Origin: Bordetella sp. H567
Lineage (GTDB): Bacteria; Pseudomonadota; Gammaproteobacteria; Burkholderiales; Burkholderiaceae_B
NCBI RefSeq assembly: GCF_001704295.1
Contig: NZ_CP012334.1
Coordinates: forward strand, 2,120,084 to 2,184,083
Direction: 5' to 3'
DNA: 64,000 bases
The notes beneath the pieces were generated by a model. That model was not told where the DNA came from. It did no database searches and was given only the letters and a program-made list of their open reading frames with translations. The translations under genes were made by a program, and so were the position numbers. Positions 24,054-34,171 of the stretch are shown in pieces (positions within the stretch are counted from its first letter, which is position 1; each line of letters starts with the position of its first letter).

Positions 24054-27000
24054 TCAAAGGTCCTCGGCTTCCAGGCTTTGCGCTTCTCCGGCGATCAGGA
24101 CGCGCAGCAGCTTCTCTCGCTCGGGGCCTTCCAGCGTGTGGTCGTAGTGCGGCTTTCTGGCGATCCAGGTGGCGATGGGCAGGCCGTCGCGGAACAGGAT
24201 GCGGTTGCCGGCCAGGGCGGGGACTTTGTCGCGGGGCAGCAGGGTGCCGCACAGGTTCAGCGGATCGACCGCCGAGATGCGGACCAGGGTGCCGTCCACG
24301 GGGCGGCGGCGCACCTCGCGCAGCAAGGGGATGGCTTCGGGCAGGGCGAACTGTTCTCCCGCCAGGCCGTCCACGAAGCGGCCGCCGCGGATTTCCCCGC
24401 GCGCCTCCATGCGGTGCAGGACGGGCAGCCATTCGCGCCAAGGCGGCAGCCAGCCCGGTTCACGGTCCAGCAGTCGCCAGAACACAACGCCGTAGCGGCG
24501 CAGCAGGACGCGCGCGATGTGTTCCAGGGTTTCCGGCGCGATGGCGGGACGGCGCGGCGGCTTCGGCGCGGCGCCGGCGCCGGATGCCGTGGCGATGGCG
24601 GCGGACATCGTGGCCAGCGCGGACTCCCGCGGGCGCCGTACCGGCGCCCAGCGGCCGGCGGCCTCCAAGGGATCCGGCATGGCGCCGCGGCGCCGGCGCG
24701 CGGCGTGCGCGGTGCGCCTGGAGGCCGGCACGAGCAGCGCACGCAAGCCCGCGAAGCTGTCGGCGGCGATCAGTCCCGCCGCCACCAGTTCGCCCAGCAC
24801 TTCTTCCAGCTGGCCGGGCAGCAGGCGAGTTTCCGCGGCCAGTTCGTCGAAGAACATCGCGCCGCCATCCAGCAGCGCCGTCAGCACCAGTTGCGCGCGG
24901 GCGGAGACTTCCACCGGGTCTTCCAGATGCGGCAGGGCCTGCCAGACGCGCAAATGGCGTCGTGGCAGGATGGACATGGGCGTGGCGCGCACCGGTCCCG
25001 CGCCGGGACGGCTGCCGGCGCCGCGCGCGGGGTTGGACAAGCGCGTCCAGGCGATCTTGCCGGCGCGCGACAGTTCGTCCAGCCAGTCCGGCGCGTAGTC
25101 GGCGATGCGTGCGGCCAGCAACTCGCTTTCCCAGGCCCCCGCCGGCGCTTCGTAGCCTTCCAACTGGTCCAGGATGGTGGGCAGGGCGTGCGGACCGCGC
25201 AGGCGCGCGTCCGCCGACAGATGCTGCCAGTCGAACAGAAAGCGCATGAAGTCCTGCCGCGAGACGGGCTCGACCTCGCTGCGCAGGCGCTTGATGGTGT
25301 AGCGATGGATGCGGGCCAGCAGGTGGCGTTCGCACCATTCCTCGTCGCGCGCGCCAGGACTGAAGCGGCCGCGCATGACGCTGCCTTCGGCTTCGAGTTG
25401 GGCCAGCGCGATGGCGATGGCGGACGCCGGCCAGTGCAGCAGGCGGGCCAGCGCGCCGGTCGTAATGGGGCCGGACGCGCCCAGCCGGGCGCGGAGGATG
25501 TCGACGCGCGCGTTGTCCGTTTCCCATGCCGTGTCGTCGTCCAGCGGACGCAGCGCGGGGTCGGGGCGGGCGTCGGGGTAGGCGGCCAGCACGGCGCCCA
25601 GGCGCTCCAGCGCGACCCACAGGATTGATGCCGACGCCGATGCCGTGTCAGCCGCACCCGCACCCGCACCCGCTGGCGCGCCTGTTGCGGCGGGCGCGCG
25701 CACCTGCAAGCGGCAGGCGCGCCCGGCCTGTGCCAGCGCGCGCAGCCAGGTATTCCAGTTTTCGCGCGCATCGGCTTCGGCCACCGTGATGAATGCCAGC
25801 TCGTTCAATGCTTCATGCATTTCATCGGCATCGCGTGGCTCGGGCCAGGCCTCGTCGCGCACGCGCTGGATGGCATCGGCGTCCAGCGCGCCCAGGTCGT
25901 CGGCGCTGGCCGGGTCGGTCCAGCGACGCGCCATGACGGCGTGGGTGCGGCGTTCCTCCAGCGGCGCGTCGTCCAGGAAGGCATAGGGCTTGGCGCTGAG
26001 AATTTCCATCGCCAGCGGCGAGGGCGCGGGCAGGTCGCGGGCCATCAGGCGGCATTGCCCCTGCTCGATGCGTCGCAGGACGGCCAGCCATGTGTCGCTG
26101 TCCATGGCTTCATGCAGGCAGTCCTCCAGCGCCTGGCTGACCAAGGGATGATCCGGAATGTCGCGTTCGCCCTGGATGTTTTCCAGGCAGGCGGCCTGGT
26201 CGGGGAAAACCGCCGCCAGCAAGTCGTCGCTGCGCATGCGCTGGATGGGCGGCGGCACCTTCCGGCCGCCCGAGAACCGCGGCAGCGCCAGCGCGCAGCC
26301 CGCCGTCCAGCGCCATCGCACATTGAACAGCGGCGCATCCAGCACGGCCTGGACCAGCACATGTTCGGCTGTCGCCGCGCGCAGATAGCTCCAGACTTCC
26401 TCCAGCGGAAAGCTGTGCGCGTCCGACAGCGAGATAACGATGGCGTCCTCGGTCGCGGCGGCCTGCAACTCGAAATTGAAGCGGCGGCAGAAACGCTTGC
26501 GCAGCGCCAGCCCCCAGGCGCGGTTTACCCGGCTGCCGAAGGGCGCGTGCAGCACCAGCTGCATGCCGCCGGATTCGTCGAAGAAACGTTCCAGGATCAG
26601 GGTGTCCTGGGTCGGCAGCTCGCCCAATGCGGCACGGCCGCGGGCCAGGTAGTCGACAATCTGGCTGGCCGACGACATATCGATGCCGATGTCGTCGGCC
26701 AGCGCTTGCGACGCGCGGTCCAACACCGGTTGCCGATCACCGGCGGTCGCGGCGGCGGACGCCCGCTCCAGGTCGTCCGGCGTATCGCCCCGCAGATCGG
26801 CGAGGGCGCCGATGGGGGCGGCCCTGGCCACGGCGGTCGCCGCGCGGGCGCCATCGGCCGTCGAGGACCTGGCATCCGCCACCGCGATTTCTCCGCCAAG
26901 CAGCGCATTCACCCGTTCCCGCAGGCGCGCGACGCCGGCGGACAGCTCGTCGCTGCGGCCAGGCGCTTCTCCCATCCAGAACGGGATGCTGGGCGCCATG

Positions 27001-28685
27001 CCGTGCGCGTCCTCGACCCGCACGCGTCCGGTCTCCACGCGCAGGATGCGGTACGACGTATTGCCCAGCTGGAACACGTCGCCGGCCAGGCTTTCGACGG
27101 CGAAGTCCTCGTTCACGGTGCCGATGTTCAGGCCCTGCGGCTCGAGCACCACCGCGTAGTCGGCGTTGTCCGGGATGGTGCCGCCGGAGGTCATCGCGGT
27201 AAGCTGGCTGCCGCGCTTGCCGCGCACCGTGCGGGCCACGGCATCGCGGTGCACGTAGACGCCGCGTTGGCCATTGCGGCCCACATAGCCCGTCGCCAGC
27301 ATGCGCAGCACCGCATCGAAGCGCTCGCGCGGCAAGTCCGCATAGGGTTCGGCCTGGCGTACCATCTCGTAGAGGGCGTCCTCGCCCCACTCGCGGCACG
27401 ACACGTCGGCCACGATCTGCTGCGCCAGCACGTCCAGCGGGGCACGGGGAATCCGCAGCAGGTCCAGTTCCCCGCGCCGTACACAGTCCAGCAGGGCCGC
27501 GCATTCGATCAGGTCGTCGCGCGACGTGGGAAACAAGCGCCCCTTCGGCACGCCGCCCACATGGTGGCCCGCGCGCCCCACGCGCTGCAGCAGCGCCGAT
27601 ATCCCGCGCGGGGACCCCACCTGGCATACCAGGTCCACGTCGCCGATGTCGATGCCCAGTTCCAGCGAGGCCGTCGCCACCAGGACCTGCAGATCGCCGC
27701 GCTTCAGGCGCTGTTCCGCATGCAGGCGGTGTTCCTTGGACAGGCTGCCATGGTGGGCGGCCACGGCATCTTCGCCCAGGCGTTGCGCCAGGTGCCGCGC
27801 GGCACGTTCGGCCATGCGGCGCGTATTCACGAACACCAATGTCGTGCGGTGCTGCGCCGCCAGCACCGCCATGCGGTCGTATAGCAGGTCCCATACGTCG
27901 TTGGCCATCACCGCTTCCAGCGGTACCGGCGGCAGCTCGATCGCCAGATCGCGCTGGCGGGTATGGCCGACGTCCACGATCGCGCAGTCGCCTGCCCGCG
28001 CGGTCCCGGCCAGGAAACGCGCTACCGCATCGAGCGGCTTCTGCGTGGCGGACAGGCCGATGCGCGCCGGCGGCTGCGCGCACAGTGCATCCAGCCGTGC
28101 CAGGCTCAGCGCGAGATGGCTGCCGCGCTTCGTGCCGGCCACCGCATGGATCTCGTCGACGATCACCGTGCGCGTCGTCGCCAGCATCGCGCGGCCGCTG
28201 GTGGAGGTCAGCAGCACATACAGCGATTCCGGCGTGGTCACGACGATATGCGGCGGCCGCTTGCGCATCGCCGCGCGGTCCTGTTGCGTCGTATCGCCCG
28301 TGCGTACCGCCGTCCGGATGCCGTGAGGGGGCAGGCCGCGGCGGCCCAGTTCTTCCGCGATACCGGCCAGCGGGACTTCCAGGTTGACACGGATGTCGTT
28401 GGACAGCGCCTTCAGCGGCGATACGTAGACGACCGTGGTCTGGTCGGGCAAGGTCCCGCCCGCCGCGATACTGTCGCGCACGAGCGCGTCGATCGCGGCC
28501 AGGAACGCCGTGAGCGTTTTACCGGAACCGGTCGGCGCCGCGATCAGCACAGGGCGGCGTTCGCCGATCAGCGGCCATGCCGCTTCCTGGGCCGGGGTCG
28601 GCGACGGAAAAGCGTGACGGAACCAGGCGGCGACGGCGGGGTGGAAGGCGTCCAGCGCCGCGGCGCCGGTACGGGCGGGAGTCAT
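24054..28685 (-). CDS. lhr: Lhr-type large superfamily 2 helicase
   Basis: A 1543-residue helicase, the normal size for long bacterial Lhr (about 1500 residues). Motif I is PTGSGKT at 51-57 and motif II is DEIH at 177-180. SATQKPLD is the motif III region, and LLQRVGRAGHHVG is motif VI near the end of RecA domain 2. The Lhr-specific winged-helix and beta-barrel core follows (up to about residue 880). A long C-terminal half of winged-helix modules ends in the DUF-type region PHYDHTLEGPEREKLL. Lhr is an ATP-driven 3'-5' DNA and DNA:RNA translocase linked to DNA repair. A low-complexity Ala/Gly insert occurs near residue 1005-1025. It appears to be a single gene, well apart from neighbours. Confidence 0.95.
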   Translation of the reverse strand: MTPARTGAAALDAFHPAVAAWFRHAFPSPTPAQEAAWPLIGERRPVLIAAPTGSGKTLTAFLAAIDALVRDSIAAGGTLPDQTTVVYVSPLKALSNDIRVNLEVPLAGIAEELGRRGLPPHGIRTAVRTGDTTQQDRAAMRKRPPHIVVTTPESLYVLLTSTSGRAMLATTRTVIVDEIHAVAGTKRGSHLALSLARLDALCAQPPARIGLSATQKPLDAVARFLAGTARAGDCAIVDVGHTRQRDLAIELPPVPLEAVMANDVWDLLYDRMAVLAAQHRTTLVFVNTRRMAERAARHLAQRLGEDAVAAHHGSLSKEHRLHAEQRLKRGDLQVLVATASLELGIDIGDVDLVCQVGSPRGISALLQRVGRAGHHVGGVPKGRLFPTSRDDLIECAALLDCVRRGELDLLRIPRAPLDVLAQQIVADVSCREWGEDALYEMVRQAEPYADLPRERFDAVLRMLATGYVGRNGQRGVYVHRDAVARTVRGKRGSQLTAMTSGGTIPDNADYAVVLEPQGLNIGTVNEDFAVESLAGDVFQLGNTSYRILRVETGRVRVEDAHGMAPSIPFWMGEAPGRSDELSAGVARLRERVNALLGGEIAVADARSSTADGARAATAVARAAPIGALADLRGDTPDDLERASAAATAGDRQPVLDRASQALADDIGIDMSSASQIVDYLARGRAALGELPTQDTLILERFFDESGGMQLVLHAPFGSRVNRAWGLALRKRFCRRFNFELQAAATEDAIVISLSDAHSFPLEEVWSYLRAATAEHVLVQAVLDAPLFNVRWRWTAGCALALPRFSGGRKVPPPIQRMRSDDLLAAVFPDQAACLENIQGERDIPDHPLVSQALEDCLHEAMDSDTWLAVLRRIEQGQCRLMARDLPAPSPLAMEILSAKPYAFLDDAPLEERRTHAVMARRWTDPASADDLGALDADAIQRVRDEAWPEPRDADEMHEALNELAFITVAEADARENWNTWLRALAQAGRACRLQVRAPAATGAPAGAGAGAADTASASASILWVALERLGAVLAAYPDARPDPALRPLDDDTAWETDNARVDILRARLGASGPITTGALARLLHWPASAIAIALAQLEAEGSVMRGRFSPGARDEEWCERHLLARIHRYTIKRLRSEVEPVSRQDFMRFLFDWQHLSADARLRGPHALPTILDQLEGYEAPAGAWESELLAARIADYAPDWLDELSRAGKIAWTRLSNPARGAGSRPGAGPVRATPMSILPRRHLRVWQALPHLEDPVEVSARAQLVLTALLDGGAMFFDELAAETRLLPGQLEEVLGELVAAGLIAADSFAGLRALLVPASRRTAHAARRRRGAMPDPLEAAGRWAPVRRPRESALATMSAAIATASGAGAAPKPPRRPAIAPETLEHIARVLLRRYGVVFWRLLDREPGWLPPWREWLPVLHRMEARGEIRGGRFVDGLAGEQFALPEAIPLLREVRRRPVDGTLVRISAVDPLNLCGTLLPRDKVPALAGNRILFRDGLPIATWIARKPHYDHTLEGPEREKLLRVLIAGEAQSLEAEDL

Positions 28686-28804
28686 GCCTTCTTATATCGG
28701 GGCGCCGCGGCCGAAGTCAACCATCGCCCTTGCCGACGCTCGCGTCGAAGCGGCCCATGCCTGGCCAGGGCAACAGACCTGATCTGCGGCTAACATTCGC
28801 ACCC

Positions 28805-29701
28805 ATGAAGACGACCCTGGACGAAATGCAGACCTTCATCGCCGTGGTGGACACCGGCTCCATCACGGCGGCATCCGCCCAGCTGGGCCAGACGGTGTCG
28901 GCTATCAGCCGCGCGCTGGCCCGGCTGGAACGCAAGCTCGACACGACCCTCCTGCAGCGCACCACCCGGCGACTGGCGCTGACCGAAGAAGGCAAGCTCT
29001 TCCTGGCCGACGCCCGGCGCATCGTCGACTCCGTGGACGCCATGGAAGAGCAACTGGCCGTCCGGCGTCACGTCCCGGCGGGCCTGCTGCGCGTCAACGC
29101 CGCATCGCCCTTCATGCTGCACGTCGTCGTCCCGCTGGTCGGGGGCTTTCGCGAGCAATACCCGGAAATCGCGCTGGAATTGCATACCAGCGACCAGATC
29201 ATCGACCTTCTGGAGCAGCGCACCGATATCGCCATCCGTATCGGGCCCTTGCGGGACTCCACGCTGCACGCGCGGCCGCTGGGCAGCCACGCGCTGCGCA
29301 TCCTGGCCAGCCCGGCGTACCTGGCCGAACGCGGCAAGCCCCGCACGCCTGCCGACCTGGAGCACCACAGCCTGCTGGGCTTCACCCAGCCGGAAACCCT
29401 GAACCACTGGCCGCTGCGGCATGCCGGCGGCGCAAGCCTGGCCATCCAGCCGACCCTGTCGGCCTCCAGCGGCGAAACCTTGCGCCAGCTGGCCCTGGCG
29501 GGGCAGGGGCTGGTGTGCCTGGCGGACTTCATGACGCGGGAGGACCGCCGCCGCGGAGACCTGGTACAGGTGCTGGCGCGCGATACCGTGGAGGTGCGCC
29601 AGCCCGTGCACGCGGTGTACTACCGCAATACCCAGCTGGCCTCGCGCATCGCGTGCTTCCTGGACTATGTCGCCCAGCGGATGCGCGAACTGCGCGATTG
29701 A
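28805..29701 (+). CDS. LysR family transcriptional regulator
   Basis: A 298-residue LysR regulator of the CrgA/DsdC-like group. The helix-turn-helix lies at residues 5-65 (FIAVVDTGSITAASAQLGQTVSAISRALARLE, in two pieces with the typical TTRRLALTEEG). An effector domain spans 90-290 with LLRVNAASPFMLHVVVP and IAIRIGPLRDSTLHARPLG. The ATG at 28805 starts the family-like sequence; the upstream open frame is not family-like. It is divergent from lhr with a gap of about 120 bases and converges with the dppC-like gene. The target is unclear. Confidence 0.9.
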   Translation: MKTTLDEMQTFIAVVDTGSITAASAQLGQTVSAISRALARLERKLDTTLLQRTTRRLALTEEGKLFLADARRIVDSVDAMEEQLAVRRHVPAGLLRVNAASPFMLHVVVPLVGGFREQYPEIALELHTSDQIIDLLEQRTDIAIRIGPLRDSTLHARPLGSHALRILASPAYLAERGKPRTPADLEHHSLLGFTQPETLNHWPLRHAGGASLAIQPTLSASSGETLRQLALAGQGLVCLADFMTREDRRRGDLVQVLARDTVEVRQPVHAVYYRNTQLASRIACFLDYVAQRMRELRD

Positions 29702-29791
29702 GGGGGCGGGACCTCGTCGAGGGCCGCGAGCTGCGACGGTATCCCAAGAAGCTGCTGCGGGATTGATACGGCTGCGAGCGGCGGGCTGTAG

Positions 29792-30676
29792 TCAGCCGAC
29801 GTCGCGCAGCGACGGATCCAGCCGATCGCGGATCCAGTCGCCAACGATGGATATGGACATCGTCGTCAGGAAGATGACGGCCCCGGGCAGGATCGCGATC
29901 CACCATGCCGTCATCAGGAAGGCACGGCCGGATCCCAGCATCTGGCCCAGGCTGGTCAAGGGCGGGCGTATGCCCAGCCCGAGAAAGCTCAGCGAAGTTT
30001 CCAGCAGGATGACCTGCGGAAAATTCAGCGTGAATTGCACGATCAGCACGCTCAGGATATTCGGCAGGATGTGCTTCGCGTATATGTGCCAGGGCGACGC
30101 GCCCAGGGCCTTCACCGCCATGGCATAACCCTGGTTGTTGGCCGAGATGACCACGCCGCGCGTCAGGCGCGCGAATACTTCCCAGCCGTAGAAACCCATG
30201 ATGACGACGAATAGCGTGAAGCTGCCGCCGAATACGGCGATCAGTGCCAGCGCGATCAGGATGAAGGGCAGGGATGCCTGGACGTCCGTCAGCATCATGA
30301 TGGCCTCTTCCACCACGCCGCGGAAATGCGCCGCCAGGAAGCCCAGCACCGTGCCGACCACCGCGCCGATGGCCGTGCCGCCCAGCGCCACCAGGACGCT
30401 GAAACGGATGGCATAGAGCAGCCGGCTGAGTATGTCGCGGCCCAGTTCGTCGGTGCCCAGCCAGTGCGCGCCGGTCCCGCCCAGGAAGAAGGGGGGCGCC
30501 AGGCGCAGCCGTAGCGTTTGCGCGCGGTAATCATAGGGTGCCAGCACGTCGGCCAGGCAGGCAACGCCCAACAGCAGCACGATGAAGACCATGGCCATTA
30601 TCACCAGCGCGGGATAGCGCTTCTCGGCACGGACGTTCGCCGCTCCATTGCGACGCCAGGGTAGGGCGGATAGCAT
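29792..30676 (-). CDS. Peptide/opine ABC transporter permease (DppC-like)
   Basis: A 294-residue inner-membrane permease of the DppC/OppC type, with N-terminal helix VIMAMVFIVLLLGVA then the HWLGTDELGRDILSRLL motif. The EAA loop is ANNQGYAMAVKALGASPWHIYAKHILPN (two pieces). Five further helices follow. The ATG at 30676 is four bases after the dppB-like stop, so the genes are coupled. It is the last gene of the rpiR-SBP-dppDF-GDPD-dppBC unit, importing a peptide, opine or sugar-phosphate-like solute. Confidence 0.92.
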   Translation of the reverse strand: MLSALPWRRNGAANVRAEKRYPALVIMAMVFIVLLLGVACLADVLAPYDYRAQTLRLRLAPPFFLGGTGAHWLGTDELGRDILSRLLYAIRFSVLVALGGTAIGAVVGTVLGFLAAHFRGVVEEAIMMLTDVQASLPFILIALALIAVFGGSFTLFVVIMGFYGWEVFARLTRGVVISANNQGYAMAVKALGASPWHIYAKHILPNILSVLIVQFTLNFPQVILLETSLSFLGLGIRPPLTSLGQMLGSGRAFLMTAWWIAILPGAVIFLTTMSISIVGDWIRDRLDPSLRDVG

Positions 30677-30680
30677 ATTT

Positions 30681-31613
30681 TCAGCCCTCCTTGCGCGATG
30701 CGCGCATGCGGGGATCCAGCAGCGTGTAGATGAAATCCACCGCCAGGTTGGCAAGCACCATGGTCACGGCGGTCAGGATGAGGATGGCTTGCACCACCGC
30801 GAAGTCGCGCGACGTGACCGAGCCGACGAGCAGGCGGCCGATGCCGGGCCAGCCGAACACGGTCTCCACGATGATGGAGCCGGCCACCAGGTCGCCCAGT
30901 TTCAAGCCGGCGATGGTGACGATCGGTATGGCGGCATTGGGCAGTGCGTGCCACGCCACGCGGCGCAGGCGCGGCACCCCCCTGGCGCGCGCCGCCACCA
31001 TGTACTGGCGGTTCAGCACTTCCAGCATGGCGGATCGCGTGAACCGCGCGAAGACGCCGGCGAAGTGGGTGCCCAGCGTGACGGCCGGCAGGACCAGGTG
31101 CCACGCGCTGTCGGCGCCCGCGCTGGGCAGCAGCCGCAGGCGCAGCGAGAACAACAGTATCAGCAGTATGCCCAGGAAGAAGTTGGGCAGGCTGAAGCCC
31201 AGCACCGCGAAGCTCATTACGAAGCGGTCCACCGCGCGGTTGCGATTCAGCGCCGCGACTATGCCCAGGACCAACCCCAGCGCGAGGCCGAAGCCGAATG
31301 CCGTGAGACCCAGTCGCAGGGTATAGGGCAAGGCGGCGGCGATCAGTGCCGTGGCGGGCTTCTGGTCGGACAGCGACAAGCCGAAGTCGCCACGGAGCAT
31401 GTTGCCCAGATACGAAACGTATTGCTCCCACAGCGGCTTGTCCAGGCCGAATTTCTGCCGGTACTGCTGCACGACCTCGGGCGAGGCTTGGTCGCCCACC
31501 AGCGCTTCGATGGGGTCGCCCGACAGGTTCAGCGCCACGAAGGTAAAAGTGACGACGATCCACACCGTCAGGAAGCCGCGAAGCAACTTGCGCGTCAGCA
31601 GGCCGGCGTTCAT
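30681..31613 (-). CDS. Peptide/opine ABC transporter permease (DppB-like)
   Basis: A 310-residue DppB/OppB-type permease. The first helix is followed by the periplasmic loop GDPIEALVGDQASPEVV, and the region YRQKFGLDKPLWEQYVSYL is typical. The EAA loop is NRQYMVAARARGVPRLRRVAWHALPNA (split), and the C-terminus VDFIYTLLDPRMR is canonical. Its start overlaps the GDPD stop by four bases (ATGA). It pairs with the DppC-like subunit as a heterodimeric channel. Confidence 0.93.
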   Translation of the reverse strand: MNAGLLTRKLLRGFLTVWIVVTFTFVALNLSGDPIEALVGDQASPEVVQQYRQKFGLDKPLWEQYVSYLGNMLRGDFGLSLSDQKPATALIAAALPYTLRLGLTAFGFGLALGLVLGIVAALNRNRAVDRFVMSFAVLGFSLPNFFLGILLILLFSLRLRLLPSAGADSAWHLVLPAVTLGTHFAGVFARFTRSAMLEVLNRQYMVAARARGVPRLRRVAWHALPNAAIPIVTIAGLKLGDLVAGSIIVETVFGWPGIGRLLVGSVTSRDFAVVQAILILTAVTMVLANLAVDFIYTLLDPRMRASRKEG

Positions 31614-32347
31614 GGCGTCTCCGAGGGCCGCGGCGAAGCGGCCGTGCCAGTCATCAAGGGGGGATCGTTCAACAGCACGCCGCGCGGGCGCAATGCCAGG
31701 ATGCGCGCCAGGCGCTCGGGCGTGGTGTCACCCACCTCGCATGGGGTGTTCTTGCCGCCCATGGTGATCCAGGTCGGTTTCGCGCGCACGACGCGGGCCG
31801 CGTCCGGATCGTCGACGTGTCCTTCCCACACCCGGAACGCCTGCGCGCCGGCGCGTTCGAATTCCTCGGCCCGGGAATAGTCAGGCAGGAAGGCCAGCAG
31901 GCGGACGCCTGGCAGCAGCGCGTGGGCCAATACCATCTGCGACAGGTCGCGCACGCCCATCCAGACCCGGGCGAGCGCATCGCAGGCGCGTATGTCGCGG
32001 ACGATGGCTTCGATGATGTCCAGGTCCGGCGTCTTCACATCCATCAGGACCGGTCGCGACGGGGCAATATCGATAAGGGTGCGCGGCAAGGGCGACAGGC
32101 GCGCGCCGCCGGCTAGCGCGACCTCGCACAACTGAGCGGCCGTCATATCGGCGACTTCGCGCGGGTCTCCCGCGATGCGCGCCAGCGTGGCGTCGTGGCA
32201 GGCGAAGACGGCGCCGTCCTTAGACAGCCGTGCGTCGCTTTCGACGATATCCGCGCCGATGTCGATGGCGCCGCGGTATGCCGACTGGGTGTTCTCGGGA
32301 TAACGCGTGGAGTAGCCGCGGTGGGCGATGATCAAGGGCTTATTCAT
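31610..32347 (-). CDS. Glycerophosphodiester phosphodiesterase family protein
   Basis: A 245-residue GDPD TIM-barrel protein. The catalytic HRG is at 9-11 with PEN at 17-19. ESDAR at 36-40 replaces the usual ELDVR, and H51 in ACHDATLAR is the second catalytic histidine. DVKTPD near 112-117 and the late GGKNTP segment fit the family. There is no signal peptide, so it acts in the cytoplasm. It hydrolyses glycerophosphodiesters to glycerol-3-phosphate and an alcohol. Lying inside the ABC operon (8-base overlap with dppF, 4-base overlap with dppB), it probably cleaves the imported solute, which suggests a phosphodiester-type substrate. Confidence 0.9.
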   Translation of the reverse strand: MNKPLIIAHRGYSTRYPENTQSAYRGAIDIGADIVESDARLSKDGAVFACHDATLARIAGDPREVADMTAAQLCEVALAGGARLSPLPRTLIDIAPSRPVLMDVKTPDLDIIEAIVRDIRACDALARVWMGVRDLSQMVLAHALLPGVRLLAFLPDYSRAEEFERAGAQAFRVWEGHVDDPDAARVVRAKPTWITMGGKNTPCEVGDTTPERLARILALRPRGVLLNDPPLMTGTAASPRPSETP

Positions 32348-33347
32348 GCTGGCTGCTTATCTGTTCCGCGAAATGGCACCGCACCGTGTGCGTGTCCCCC
32401 ACGGGACGGAGAACCGGCATCTCTTGCGCGCAGCGGTCCTGCGCGTAAGGGCAGCGGGTATGAAAGCGACAGCCGCTGGGCGGCTGCGCGGGGCTGGGCG
32501 GATCGCCTTGCAGGACGATGCGCCCGGCCCCTTCGCGTCGCGGCGTGGCCGAGACATCGGGAATGGCCGACAGCAGCGCCCGGGTATAGGGATGCAGGGG
32601 GCGTTCGTAGAGGTCGTCGGTAAGCGCTTCTTCCACGATCTGGCCCAGGTACATCACCGCGACGCGATGGCATAGCCGCCGCACCACGCGCAGGTCATGC
32701 GAGATGAACAGATAGGCGATGCCGTGGTCATGCTGCAGCTTTTGCAGCAAGGCGACGACGGTGGCCTGCACCGATACGTCCAGGGCGGACACCGGCTCGT
32801 CGCAGACGATCAGGCTGGGCTTGAGCGCCAGGGCGCGCGCGATGACCACCCGCTGGGCCTGGCCGCCGCTGATCTGGTGCGGGAAACGATCGCGCAGCGC
32901 ATGGGGCAGCGTTACCGCGTGCATGAGGGCGTCCACCGTGGCATCGCGTTCCGAAGCCGGACCGATGCCGTGCAGGTCCAGCGGCTCCCGGATCTGTTTG
33001 GCGATGGACAAGCGTGGATCCAGGGCCGATAAAGGGTTCTGGAAAATGATCTGCACCTCGCGCCGCTTGGCGCGCCATTGCGCGTCGGTCAGGGGCGCCA
33101 GGTCCTGGCCCTTGAAACGGATCGCGCCGCGCGTCGGCCGTTCCAGCCCGACGATCATGCGGCCGGTGGTCGACTTGCCGCAGCCGCTTTCACCGACCAG
33201 GCCCAGCGTTATTTCGCCGGTACGCACGTGAAAGGAGACGTCCTCCACGGCACGTATGCCGTGGCCTTGGTGCCCCAACAGCGAACGCGAGGGGCCGAAA
33301 TAGCGGCGCAGTTCGCTGACCTCCAGCAGGGGAGTGCGCGCCGTCAT
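32340..33347 (-). CDS. Peptide/opine ABC transporter ATPase (DppF-like)
   Basis: A 335-residue ATPase of the OppF/DppF type. Walker A is GESGCGKST, the Q-loop FQNPLSALDPR, the signature ISGGQAQR, Walker B LIVCDEPVSALDVS and the H-loop ISHDL. The C-terminal oligopeptide-transporter segment HTRCPYAQDRCAQEMP holds the iron-sulfur-type cysteines seen in the family. The start at 33347 overlaps the dppD-like stop by four bases and has GAGGAA at good spacing; an ATG two codons earlier would be too close to it. Confidence 0.93.
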   Translation of the reverse strand: MTARTPLLEVSELRRYFGPSRSLLGHQGHGIRAVEDVSFHVRTGEITLGLVGESGCGKSTTGRMIVGLERPTRGAIRFKGQDLAPLTDAQWRAKRREVQIIFQNPLSALDPRLSIAKQIREPLDLHGIGPASERDATVDALMHAVTLPHALRDRFPHQISGGQAQRVVIARALALKPSLIVCDEPVSALDVSVQATVVALLQKLQHDHGIAYLFISHDLRVVRRLCHRVAVMYLGQIVEEALTDDLYERPLHPYTRALLSAIPDVSATPRREGAGRIVLQGDPPSPAQPPSGCRFHTRCPYAQDRCAQEMPVLRPVGDTHTVRCHFAEQISSQHE

Positions 33348-34171
33348 GCCCATTCCTCGCGCCACTGGTAGACGGGCGCGCGGGTATCCAGGCGCGGCAT
33401 GGCCGCCAGCAATTCGCGCGTGTAGCTCTCGCGGGGCGCACTGAACAGGCGCGCGGCGGGCGCGGTTTCGATCACGCGGCCATGGCGCATGACGACGACA
33501 TCGTCCGCCATCTCGGCGACCACGCCCAGATCGTGGGTGATGAACAGGATAGCCATGCCCAGCTCCGCTTTCAGGCGGTTCAGCAGTTCCAGTATCTGCG
33601 CCTGGATGGTGACGTCCAGCGCCGTGGTCGGCTCGTCGGCGATCAACAGGCGCGGACCGCAAGCCAGCGCCATCGCGATCATCACGCGCTGCGCCATGCC
33701 GCCGGAGAACTGGTGCGCGTACGAAGCGAGCCGCTGTTGCGGCTCCGGAATGCCGACCATCCGCAGCAGCTCGATGGCGCGCGCGGCTCGCCGGACGCGG
33801 TCCAGGGGCGTATGCAGGGCCAGCGTTTCGTCCAGCAGCCGGCCGACGGTATGTACCGGGTTGAGCGAGCCCAGCGGGTCCTGGAATACCATGCCTATGC
33901 CGGCGCCGCGCACACGCCGCAGTTCGCGTTCCGGCAGTTCCGCCAGGTCGCGGCCCTGATAAAGGATGCGGCCGGCGGTGCGGCGGCCGTTGCGCGCCAG
34001 CAGCCCCAATATGGTCTGGCACGTGATGCTCTTGCCGCTACCGCTTTCGCCGACGATGCACAGCGTGCGTCCCTGGCCCACGTCGAAGCCGACGTCATGC
34101 AGGACGTCGGCGTAGCCCGCCGCCGTGCGGAACCCCACGCGCAAGCCCTGTACGGAAAGGACGGTGTCCAC
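33344..34171 (-). CDS. Peptide/opine ABC transporter ATPase (DppD-like)
   Basis: A 275-residue ATPase of the OppD/DppD type, with Walker A GESGSGKS, Q-loop FQDPLGSLNPVHTV, signature FSGGMAQR, Walker B LLIADEPTTALDVT and H-loop ITHDLGVV. The start is a GTG immediately after the receptor gene's stop (no gap). It is shorter than typical DppD (about 320), because the C-terminal cysteine-bearing extension is missing. It works as a heterodimer with the DppF-like ATPase. Confidence 0.92.
   Translation of the reverse strand: MDTVLSVQGLRVGFRTAAGYADVLHDVGFDVGQGRTLCIVGESGSGKSITCQTILGLLARNGRRTAGRILYQGRDLAELPERELRRVRGAGIGMVFQDPLGSLNPVHTVGRLLDETLALHTPLDRVRRAARAIELLRMVGIPEPQQRLASYAHQFSGGMAQRVMIAMALACGPRLLIADEPTTALDVTIQAQILELLNRLKAELGMAILFITHDLGVVAEMADDVVVMRHGRVIETAPAARLFSAPRESYTRELLAAMPRLDTRAPVYQWREEWA

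Noticed and set aside
23916-28326. Several long rightward open frames opposite lhr
   Set aside because: They are antisense shadows of a high-GC helicase gene, with Ala/Arg/Gly-rich translations and no family features.
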